Assembly (NCBI GenBank): GCA_948567375.1
Contig: OX419761.1
Span: forward strand, 21,268,501-21,332,500
From: Lunularia cruciata
Taxonomy: Eukaryota; Streptophyta; Marchantiopsida; Lunulariales; Lunulariaceae
Direction of reading: 5' to 3'
Length of the DNA stretch: 64,000 nucleotides
The stretch's first letter is position 1. Each line of letters opens with the position of its first letter. The notes beneath the pieces were generated by a model that was not told the DNA's origin, ran no database searches, and saw only the letters and a program-made list of their open reading frames with translations. Below are positions 1-10,809 of this stretch, one piece after another. The position numbers and the translations under genes are program-made.

Positions 1-3000
1 CGCCAGAAAGAACAGTCGGCGAGAAAAATCACCCTTTAGTCTCTCCACTGTCTCTGTCGACGGGTACCCGGACGTTGAGTACTTCCCCGCAGTCAGAGAA
101 ATGTTCTCCCAGCAGGCGCTGAATCTGTTTGCAAAGAAATATGGTAAAGAATTTCCATTTATTACCAAGCAGAAGAGAAATTCTAGCCCGTTTCTTAAAA
201 GTGAAATGAAAGGGAGATTGAAGAACCGGGATTCATACCGCATCAACGGCGAGAGACCTGTGGAAACCTTTCACAAACACAGTTTTATCCGTGTTGCCGC
301 GACCACCACGAGAACTACCACCATACCCGCCAGCACTATATCCTCCTGTACCACCACCTTCTCCAGACGGCTGAATTGACTCATTGACAGCCAATCTATC
401 ACCATCTAACTCCGTGCCATTTTTTTTAATGGCGTTTGACATAGAACCCTTGTCTCTAAAGTCCACAAAGGCAATTCTGCAGAGCAGTTGACAGAATAAT
501 CATGGACAATGTCAAAACGTAGATTTCCAGCAGTTTCAAAAGAGATATTTATCAAAAGAGTCACCGTAAAACTAAGGGAAACACTTGCCTAAGCTAGAAA
601 CCTACCCCTTTAAATCTCCGCTATCTCTGTCCGTAGGAACTCGAACGGACATAATGTCACCACAATCGATGAAATGCTCCGTCAGCAGACGTTGTACCTG
701 TAAAAATAGTTCATGAGTTCGAAGACTTGGTGAAGATTATTCGTTACTAAATCTTATCAGTTTCATCATGAAAACGTACCGTATCGACGCTCTTAGTTTT
801 GTCAAAGCCTCTAACAAAAAGTGTCTTCTCAGAATCACCACGGCCTTGGCTTCCCTCGCTAAAGCTATCCCCACCACCGAACCCTCCAATGCCCCCACCA
901 CTAGGGGGTTGTTGTCCAACTCCTTTCACAACCAAACTCCTTCCATTCAATTGGTGACCATTCATATTAGTCGCCTTCGACGCAGAATCCACATCCATGA
1001 ACTCGACAAACGCTATCCTGCAAACAGGGGAGTTCCAACAATTAGTAGAGGCAATTCCCCCATGATCTTCTCTATGGAGTTAGCAGTCTCACAGTTCATG
1101 CTTATAGACAATTTTTTGCATAGTCCGAAGAGTAGAAAGAACATCAAACAGAACTTCCAAGGTCGTAGTGATTTTGCAACAGTAACAGAAATATGCTAGA
1201 CGTTCCTGAATTGGAGCCAGGCATCAGACTTGTCTTCAAAGATCGTCAACAAGAGAAGAAAAGAACGCAACAGTTAGAAAGAGAGGAAATATCATCAAGC
1301 CGTACAAGGAGAAACCATGAGAAGTGCGCAGTCGAAGACATGTAAAGATACTCACCCTTTTATCTCTCCTAAATCTCTGTCAGTCGGAATGCGCACACTT
1401 ACCACTTCCCCACAAGAGGCAAAGTGGAGTTTCAATCTGTCGCGAGTCTGTCAAGCACCGAGGAGAATGACATAAGCTGATGGCTAACGAAACAGCACAA
1501 GCGGACAGCAATTTAGACTCAATTTAAATAGTTTAGTTGGTCACTGACTCCAAACCCAAACTAAACTCAGATTACTCACCACATCCTCGCCATCGCTTTT
1601 ATCGAATCCCCTCACAAAAACAGTTTTATAAGGATCTCCTCGGCCGCGACTTCCTCCACTAAAACCGCCGCCACCACTTTGGCCAGATATATTGACAACC
1701 AGTATTTGGCCTTTAACGTCTGTCCCGTTGAGAGCAAGAGCTGTCGACAAAGACACCTTATCTCCAAACTCCACAAAGGCGATCCTGTAATGTTTAAGCT
1801 AGTCAGCAAGAGACTCATCATTAATATGTTAAAGGACACAGAAGTTTCAATCTTGTATCAGCTGTAACCTTACACTCTCCAAGTCACTAACTCTGAGATT
1901 TTAAAACGAAAAATACCCCTTCACGTCTCCACTGTCTCTGTCCGTTGGTATGCGTATTGACACGATATCACAACCCTCAAAGTGCTCCTTCAGGTTGACT
2001 CGAATCTGATGAGAGAATCCAGACATTATTAAATGTCAAGTCAGATTGAGATTCTAGTGATGTGCTCGAGAAGTGGTTGACAAGTTAAAGTTAGAGGAGG
2101 GCTTACTGCATCTTCTCCTTGGTTTTTGTCGAAGCCTCTCACAAACAGTGTCTTTTCAGGGTCACCACGACCTCGACTTCCTCCAGTCCCACCATATGCT
2201 CCTCCGCCAGCCCCTCCTGCACCTCCTCCTGCGGATCCCGAATCATTTACTACTAAACTATGGCCATCACATTCTTGGCCATTCAATTCAATGGCCTTCG
2301 TTAGACCTTCTTTCTCGCTGAATTCGATGAAAGCTATCCTGAAGAAAACAACCCAGCAAGTTTTCGTCAGGATAGGAAAACACGAGTCAGGCAAGAAAAC
2401 AAACAAGTGAAGGGTGCCGGCTGCTTCTATTCAGACTAATTAGGTCTCTTCCTAAACGTCAGACAGTTTGTACTTCCATAACCAGAAAAACTGCTTGGAT
2501 GCAAAGTAGATAAGAGATGCTATTCTGGTTTCTCAAAGGATAAGTTTGCCATCTTGAATAGGAAAGGGAGGCGAGAGAACCCTTTAATGGATCCAGAGGC
2601 TTGATCTGTAGGAATGCGCACTTTGACAACACCGCATTCTTCAAAGTGCTTCATCAAAGCAGCCCGTATCTGAACAAAAGAATAGAACCACATAAATCAC
2701 TCCTCAGAGGGAATGGAAAACTTCTTAGGACAAGAATGGTGCGACAAACATCATATCTCTGGTACAGTGCGGATTTAAACTCACTATCTCTTCATCCTGC
2801 TCTTTGTCAAAACCTCGAACAAATGCTGTTTTCCCCGGATCTCCCCGGCCACGACCACCTGCTCCCCCACCACCGAAACTGCTCCACCCACCAAGTCTTC
2901 TACCATCGGTATCTCCGCCACCAAAACTACTCCCTCCAGCGTTTCCACCAGTAGAAGCTCCCCAAGAAAATCCTCCACCATCCGCCGGTTGGCCCCATGT

Positions 3001-6000
3001 AAATGTACCTGAAAGAAGATTCTCCACAAGTTATTATAGAACACGCCTCAAAGCGATTTGGAGAAAGGAAGACAACACAAGAAATCCTTTTGGCGTCTGG
3101 TCTTTCTCCAAGTACAGAGTCTCCAACTTACCAGCACTGTAAGTGCTTGTGGTGGTTGCTTGATACGCATTATCCACTCCTCCTCCTCCACCACGCTGGC
3201 AGGCTTCATTTACTACTAAACTGCGTCCATTGAACTCTGAATTGTTCATCTCTAAAGCTTGAATGAAGGCATCCTTGTCAGCAAATTGAACGTAAGCGAA
3301 TCTGCGAAACACAACATATAGCTGTCAGATCAGCACTACCACTTTATCGAAAACAAGAATGCAGATACCCGGATTCTTTCTTGCAGGTTGCATCCTCATT
3401 GTTGGGTAATTGTGTCTACCCTTGTTTAAGCCACACATCCGATATGAGTTTTGGTCTTCATTCTAAGACAGGATAAGAATTGCACAGGTTTCAGAGTCAG
3501 ATGCATAACGGAGGTAATGCAATAAATGTGCTTCTAACGACCTAAACCAGATCACAAAGCAGAGGCGGTAGTATACCCCTTACTGCCTCCACTATCTCTG
3601 TCTGTGGGCACTCGAACATTAATGACCTCTCCACAGGCAGAAAAGTGAGTCTTCAGCCCATCTCGAATCTGTAAACGCATATCAACAATAAATATAAGAA
3701 AGCAGGTTTGTATAGCCAGGTTTCATGGCAATTATGCCAAGACCATGGTTAATACGCCAAACGGTTTCATACCTAACAAACTTCAAACCTGACCAGACAC
3801 CGTAAAACTCGATGCCTGCTTAAAGCATTTTGTCACTCACCGAGTTTTCATCATCCGATTTATCAAAACCTTTAACAAAAACTGTTTTGTCGGAATCACC
3901 TTTCCCACCACCACCCCCTCCAAAACCTCCAACGCCGCCACTACCAACTTGCCCAGACGCATTGATTCTCAGTATTTGGCCATTCACTTCAACCCCATCG
4001 AGCTCTACAGCTTTATACATAGAGTCGGTATCACTGAACTCAACAAAAGCAATCCTGCATAAGAACACATCACAGAGGAAAATTATATTCAAACTTGAAG
4101 AAGCTCTTCTAATCGAAAGGGTTCAGATCTTTACAGATCTATGGAAACATCAGATAGGATACAAGTCCAATTAAAAAAGGACTGAACAAAAGAAGTACCC
4201 TTTTAAACCACTATTGTCTCTGTCCATCGGAACTCGCATGCTCAAAATGTCACAGCCAACAAAATGCTCCTTAAGCATGTTTCGTACCTAGAAAACATAA
4301 ACCAAGAGTTAAATTTGAACAAAAAGAATGTGTTCAAACAGGTGCGAACACATTTGTCCAGAAGGACAACCGTCTTCCCCAAAACTAGACGTTGGAATTG
4401 ACTTTCGCTAATAAGAAAAATTCAAAGAGCAGAGAAACCGAAACAGAATCTCTGAGGGTCTCACTGAGTCTTCTGACTCGGTCTTGTCGAAGCCCTTTAT
4501 AAAAGCTGTCTTTTCCGGGTCCCCGCGAGCACCACCACCGCCTCCACCTCCAAAGCCACCAACTCCTCCACCACCAGGAGGATTCACACTCAAAACCTTC
4601 CCGTTTACATCTTGCCCGTCCAGCTCAAGAGCTTTCGACTTTGAGTTGAAGTCACCGAACTCAATAAAAGCAAATCTATAAACACGAGTAAAAATGAGAT
4701 GTGGGTAGGAGACGTTGAGAAAAGAGAACCCAATCTGAACAACAAATGGGTATATCAGACTCAAAACACATTCCGTACCCTCGTATTTCTCGTGTTTCTC
4801 TGTCTGTTGGAACTCGGATGTTGATGATATCACAACCAGCGAAGTGCTCTGTCAAACTAGCGCGAATCTGCAGAAAGAAATGAGCGTAGTCTCAACATAT
4901 TGATCACTATCAAATTCTAAAAGAATCAAAATAAAAATGCATGTATCTTTGTTAGCAACTGCTAGTGTGGGGAAAGTTAACTTACGGAGTCTTCTGACTG
5001 GTCTTTATCAAATCCTCTTACAAAGAGTGTCTTCTCGGGGTCTCCACGACCACCACTTCCAAAGCCTCCGCCTCCGCCTCCACCTCCACCTCCTCCACCA
5101 CCTTGCCCCGACGCATTGATCTTCCAGGTCTCCCCGTTAACCTCTATCCCATCCAGCGCTGTAGCCTTGGACATTGACTCAAAGTCGCTGAACTCCACAA
5201 AAGCAATCCTGAAGAAACAAATTCATTCAGCAGACCATCCAACCAAAAGGAAGATTTCTTGAATAACCGAGGTGATGTTTTCTGCAGTAAAAGTTCTAGA
5301 CATCGGGAGAATTCTTTTCCCAGGTTCCAGGTGCCACAGTCTTTAAAATGAAGTACCTACCCTTTAAATTCACCACTGCCTCTGTTTGTTGGTAGCCGGA
5401 TATTTATGACATCACAGTCACTAAAGTGCTCCTTTATAGCGCTCTTTATCTGCATATTTGATTAAAGGCATGTAAGATTCAGCCGCTACCTGCATAGTGT
5501 CCAGGGTGCTTGGAACCCATGTTAAAAACATAATTTGCATTCATCTAATTTGACTGCGTTATGATATCTATCTCAAGGATTCCCGGAACAAGTTGTTGGA
5601 GTCACCAAGTCTTCTGATTGATTTTTATTGAAGCCCCTAACGAAGGCCGTCTTCTCAGGATCTCCACGGCCACGACCACCACCGCTTCCCCCAGCTCCAA
5701 AACTTCCACCATCGAAACCTCCACCACCTCCATCTCCATAGTCTCCACCTCCACCTCCACTGCCCTGTCCAGAAGGATTTACCACCAAAGTCTGGCCGTT
5801 GACTTCTTTCCCATCCAGATCAAGAGCTTTCGACAACGATTCCATGTCACTCAACTCCACATAAGCAAACCTGCGCAAAAAACAAAGTGTTCAGGGGGAG
5901 ATAAGATGTACTTTGATATTTGGAACTCGAAGCTCTTAAGAGATTCCAGGGCGTTGCCTTGAGTGAATTTATCATACCCTTTGATTTCTCCACTGTCTCG

Positions 6001-8853
6001 GACAGTAACGATGCGGATGTTAGTAACGTCACATTCACCGAAATGCGTCATCAAACTAGTCCGAATCTGTACAGCAGACAGGGTAGTTAGTTCAGTTCTC
6101 AACCCACCTTCTTGAACACTACAATTAGCCACGAGTATATTGTTCGTGGACGTCCAATCCAGATCCTGAGCCTCACCTCATCTTCCCCTTGGTTTTTATC
6201 AAAACCTCTTACATATACAGTCTTCTCAGGGTCGCCCCGACCGCGACCAACTCCAATACCCGCACCACCTCCTCCAGGCATATTTACGACCAAAGTCATT
6301 CCATTTCTTTCTACTCCATTCAGCTCAGTAGCTTTGGATACAGAGTCGAAGTTGCTAAATTCCACAAAGGCAATACTGTCCCACAAAGAAAGCCCACATC
6401 GTAAGCATCATTACATGGAGGTTGCGACTGATTTGTTAACTTTCCGACAGTTTCTGTTCCTAATTACTGACGTTCATAATAAGGTAGTGAATATACCCTT
6501 TGATTTCTCCAGTTTCTTTGTCTGTAGGAATTCTGATGTTGACGATGTCACAATCGGCAAAGTGTTCCTTCAAGCTGTTTCGGATCTGCAGAGTAAATCA
6601 ACGAGCCAGTAATAATACATTGAGTACAAGTAGTACTTAAAGTTCACTGATATCTCGCAAAGAGATACTGGAACTGAACGATAGTCTGAAGCCTTACCGT
6701 GTCTTCATCGTCCGAACTCTCAAAACCCTTAACAAAGAGTGTCTTCTCGGGATCACCACGACCACGACCACGACCCCCACTCCGACCATCTCCTCCACCA
6801 CCTTGTCCAGCCGCATTTATAGTCAAACAAACACCATCCTTCTCATGTTGACTTAGCTCTATAGCTTTGGACATAGATTCAGTATCACCAAACTCAACGA
6901 AAGCAATTCTGGCCACAGAAGAGTGCAAACAGGGCTTTAATACATGCGCCAACGTTTCATTGCCTTCTGATAATCTTGAGTCTTCTGAACACCGGCCTAC
7001 AAACATAAGTACTTCAACTTACCCCAACGTGCAAGGATCCATTTAACTACAACCATGAAGGTGAAGTGAAATGACATGACACACAACACGAACTCTCAGC
7101 TAGTTCATTTCAGGTGTCCGAGTCACAGCTCCCAATCTAAGATCATTAAGATGGTAAGGGTGGAGGACACCCCCGAGAAGGGAAGGCATTAGTAAATTCC
7201 GAAGGTATGATTCCCTTGGATAAGCTCTATGCGTACTAATGGATAGAGAAGCAGCTATTGAGAGACTCTTAATTAGACGTGCTATAACTAGCGTCAAGCT
7301 CTCAACAAGACACCTCTATCTACCCAATATAACAGAAGATAAGAGAAGGCTCTCACTGGAACAACTTTCACACAGTACGAATCTTCGCAAGGGATGCTCT
7401 TCATACCAGCAGACAAGATATAATACAAAATGTCAAGGGGTATGTTCATGCTGTTGGTAAACTACAACAGGCATCCAACAAAGGCGGAGACACATACCCT
7501 TTGATTTCACCACTATCCTTGTCTGTAGGTATCCGAATTTTGACAATTTCACATCCTTCGAAGTGTGTTTGCAACATACTCCGGATCTGATTGGAATCCA
7601 GTAATCTACCGTCATTATATCATTAACCGTAGCATGAACTCGGAGTTGCCAACCTTAATGTAAATAATCAAAGAAAAAACTCAGCCAAATCAGACGTTGA
7701 AACCATACCGTTTCTTCATCCTGGTCTTTATCAAAACCTTTTATAAATACTGTCTTATCAGGGTCACCGCGATTACCACTCCCTCCTCCGCCACCACCAC
7801 CACTTCCTCCTTGGCCAGCTTCATTGACCACAAGAGTTTGTCCATTGAAGTTTGTATCATTGAGCTCAAGGGCCTTTTCCAGCCCTTCTCTCTCTCTAAA
7901 CGCGATGTACGCAAACCTGAGAGTAAAGGAACCAATTGTTCAGGAGATGTGTCAACCCCGCAAGTTAACCCATATACATTCCTGGATAAATGCACTTCTG
8001 ATCTCGGCAAATGACATTAGGAAGTTATAATGCACAAAGTGTACGCTTTAAGTTCTCATCAATCTGAGTAAAGAAGTTAGTTGAATTCCTTGAGACGTCT
8101 TAAATTCTACACTTTTAGGTCTCATCAGTCTGAATTAATGGTTTGTTGCACTCCTTAAAGAGATTCATATTGTGCTGTCAACATCAATCATAGTTAAAAG
8201 TTTGTTACACACGACGACGTCGACGCCATTACGAAAGAAGTGGTATGCAAGAATACGACTTGGTCTAGAGAGACGTTCTAAGACGTGAGGAGCACAAAAA
8301 GAGCCAAAAGAGCAGGTTTCTTGGGGTTTGACACCTTCCGAGACATGATTTGCAAAGGTTAGACGATGAACGATGTTATGGAGTATGGCTTGTATTATGT
8401 CAAAAGTAGCTAATCAACTACCAATTTTCCAGCTAAATGAAGGAGGAAACAAAACGTAGAAAACACAGAGTGTTTGTGTGAAGTTCAAACCCTTTAATCT
8501 CCTGCGTATCTTTGTCGGTAGGAACACGAACGCTAAGGATTACGCCACATGAGGCAAAGTGCTTTCTCAGAGCGTCTCTTATCTGCAAGGCAAACAACAT
8601 TTAATTGCTTACTATTCCCAAGATATGACTCGTTATACCGTGTGAATGGAAGCTCGAAACTGAAGCTTGCAATCATCATAATCCCTGTATCGTATTTGCG
8701 TACTATTTTTCAATTCTCTAGAGAGCGTGCTAAGAACAATGTACCGCATTTTCGCCCTGATTTTTGTCAAAACCTTTAACGAATGCCGTCTTGTCAGGAT
8801 CTCCTTTCTCGGCTGCTTTTCGGTCGTTAGCCTGTTGTATACGTCTCTCTTTC
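1..8853 (-). CDS. Poly-RRM nucleolin-like RNA-binding protein, 13 or more tandem RRMs (3' end beyond window)
   Basis: Predicted exons, read on the minus strand: 8853-8745, 8582-8491, 7916-7709, 7586-7498, 6908-6698, 6585-6497, 6375-6177, 6066-5978, 5870-5606, 5449-5361, 5208-4986, 4867-4779, 4675-4465, 4287-4199, 4054-3841, 3668-3577, 3301-3132, 3008-2785, 2669-2581, 2338-2107, 2005-1917, 1784-1580, 1447-1356, 1017-780, 697-606, 476-239, 124-33. Lengths and phases agree throughout, giving about 1,373 codons in the window. Each repeat has an RNP2 such as TLFVRGFDKNQGED, then IRxxLxxHFxxCG, then PTDRDSGEIKG, and an RNP1 such as KGIAFVEF, followed by a Gly-rich linker ending RGRGDPEKT. The repeats look most like the second RRM of plant nucleolin (VRGFD, GED, PTDRETG motifs), so nucleolar or pre-rRNA binding is an inference. 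No acidic nucleolin N-terminus is seen. The first exon has no in-frame ATG; it may be spliced from RPB3 upstream. RRM13 is cut by the window edge. Confidence 0.85.
1..8853 (-). repeat. Tandem exon-pair duplication array encoding the RRMs
   Basis: The unit is a short exon (89 or 92 bases, phase 0 to phase 2) plus a longer exon (about 200-265 bases, phase 2 to phase 0). The short exon encodes the RRM middle. The long exon encodes the RRM end, a Gly-rich linker and the RNP2 start of the next RRM. There are 13 short exons and 12 linker segments. One linker is split by an extra phase-1 intron (3301-3132 and 3008-2785). RRM2 to RRM7 and RRM10 lack the Gly after the conserved Cys (HFxxCD or HFxxCE), whereas RRM1, 8, 9, 11, 12 and 13 keep CG. 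The copies therefore fall into subgroups. Confidence 0.85.
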
Positions 8854-9070
8854 CTGGATAAAAGTTTTCCATCACATAGTCGCAAGGATACATAAGTTAA
8901 TCGACAGGATAAGTTAACCGATTGGTATGCAATCGTCTTTGCTGTTATATTCAAACAGAACTATCATTCAAAAACAAGTCGAAAGAAATGAACAGATTGT
9001 CCTTGAATACAATGTGATGCTGGCCAACAATTCAGCTTGAGCTTCTACTCAACCTGAGTTGGGAGGGAGG

Positions 9071-9079
9071 AACTTACAT
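9071..9079 (-). promoter_or_regulatory. Splice donor overlapping the RPB3 stop codon
   Basis: Read on the minus strand, the end of RPB3 is AACAAGAT then GTAAGT. Left unspliced, the codon after ATG is TAA and RPB3 ends. Spliced at GT (exon end 9078), the two leftover bases AT join the first base G of the poly-RRM exon after the acceptor TTTATCCAG at 8854, restoring ATG and continuing in frame as KMKERRIQQANDRK. The donor is a perfect consensus match and the phase fits. Whether it is used is not known. Confidence 0.55.
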
Positions 9080-10809
9080 CTTGTTAGCTTTAGCGCGCTC
9101 TACCTGGATCATGATTTCTTCTTCATTTTCTGTCATGTCACGCTCCTCAGGATTTTGGAGTGCCAGTAGTTTGCTTTGTAGTATCTCCAATGCATTATAA
9201 AATACTGACGAGGCCGATAGAGCTCCAGTAGACTCCACTGTGAAAATGACACAATCCTCCCTGCGAACAACTTCGACAAGACCTGGTTTCCCCATGGCCT
9301 CCGCTTTCTTCAAGATACCCTCATCGTAGGTATATGCTTCGGCGTCCACCACTTTCACCTGCAAGACCAATTACTCCGAATTTGATATGTGCTACGTGCA
9401 TGAAAAAATCTGTATAAACTTGACAATCTAGGACACAGACCCCTTCCTTCTGTCCTAATGAACGCTCAGTAAGTTTAACTTTCCTTCCATAATGCCTCAT
9501 GTAAAACCTGCAACACTATATTCACTCCATACGTTAATTCTGATTTCCAACCACACGTAACTGCTGACCACTCAACCAAAGAGAAAACTGAATCACCTCT
9601 TCGGTAAGTGGGTCAATCATGAAAACTGGTGTGGGATTGCTTGCAACCCATTCTCTCTTTTGCGTCAAAGTCAAGGTTCTCATGAGAGTCTCATTTATGA
9701 ATATTTGTGGCTCGTAATGCATAGAAACAGTTGCTGCTGGGGACCATTTCGCATGAAATTTCCCTATTCCTTTCCTGGCAATGGCCCGAAGCTTGATCTC
9801 TTGTCCACGCTTCAATTTAGCAATCAGTATGCCCCTGCACATCATACGAGCCGACTGTATGTGAGCCTGCTTCTTGACCTGACTACGCTTTCTTGACAAA
9901 GACTACCAACAGTACTCATTCTACAGCAAGCTCCTCGGGCATTTGACTGGAAATGAAGGTTGGGTGACAGAGTCTCACTGCTCCTTCTTTCCGTCTTCGG
10001 TTTCCTTCTTTCCATCTTCTTCCATCGGTTTAACTTCATCCCCGTCGAACTCAGTATGGTGGTCACAGTTCTTCCTCTTCGAGAAAATAGGGTGAACTTC
10101 GTCATCAGAAGACCGAAGGTGATCGCTCGTTACAACCAGTGTCTGGGCCGATGTGCACTTAACGTCTAAGGTGAAGGACACTGAGCAGTCACTGCAACTG
10201 CACAAATTGCGCAACCAATATGTTATAGAGCGCCTATTCTTCTAGGTAGAGGATCAAAGCCTCGAATATCCACCTTTAGGAAGAGAGTACGCCTCCTAGA
10301 TGCCTCTCCAGTGTTATATCTGGCCAGAGTGATTCTCCATCATAAACTTTCGTTGGTAAAAATAAACCTTGTTCAAAGAAAACGTACCAGTTCTCCCCTT
10401 CACAGTCGGGGCACTCATGGGGGAAGCGCATTTCCTTCGCCTTCTCACTTATAATGGGAATGAGGCCCAGACGATGTGCAAGGAACTCATCATCCAGAAC
10501 CGAGGTGTTCACCTCAATGAAGATCAAGTCGATCGCCAAAGTGGGGACCTCGGCGAGCATAATTCGCCGAAGACCGTTGGAAACACTGGGATCAGTGCCC
10601 CTCAACTCGAGCTTCAAAAAATCATCTCTAACCTCCCGAACTCGAATTTCTGAATTCCGTTGATACGAGGGCCTGGCGTCCCTAGGTTCGTCGGAGCCAT
10701 GTTGGTCAGCGTGCTGCCCATCCTCCATGAAACCCCCTTCAGAGGCATCGTGGCAACCAGTTTCAACCGCATCCATGGGCTGGTCATCGCTTACAGAATC
10801 TCCCCACAT
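9074..10809 (-). CDS. RPB3: DNA-directed RNA polymerase II subunit RPB3
   Basis: Core alpha-like subunit of RNA polymerase II, which pairs with RPB11 to nucleate assembly in the nucleus. Predicted exons: 10809-10388, 10197-9979, 9834-9597, 9358-9074; the phases fit and give 387 aa, against about 319 in Arabidopsis. The N-terminal dimerisation motif is clear (NGLRRIMLAEVPTLAIDLI, then HRLGLIPI). The exon 1-2 junction restores a zinc-binding cluster (CPDCEGENCCSDCSV) as in RPB3 of other eukaryotes. Exon 3 carries the family block KLRAIARKGIGKFHAKWSPA, and exon 4 has EAYTYDEG, AMGKPGLVEV and FTVESTGA. About 47 acidic residues precede the conserved start, and a second acidic stretch sits near the end of exon 2. 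The stop TAA follows ATG inside a GTAAGT splice-donor consensus (see the separate entry). ATG at 10809 is the first Met of the open frame; an internal start is possible. Confidence 0.9.

Noticed and set aside
2126-2410. Pro-rich plus-strand ORFs across 1-8,900 (for example 2126-2410, 2804-3142, 4484-4681)
   Set aside because: They are antisense shadows of the Gly-rich linkers of the minus-strand RRM gene.
8745-8954. An independent start for the poly-RRM gene at 8954
   Set aside because: The codon there is TTG, and no ATG occurs in that frame before RRM1.
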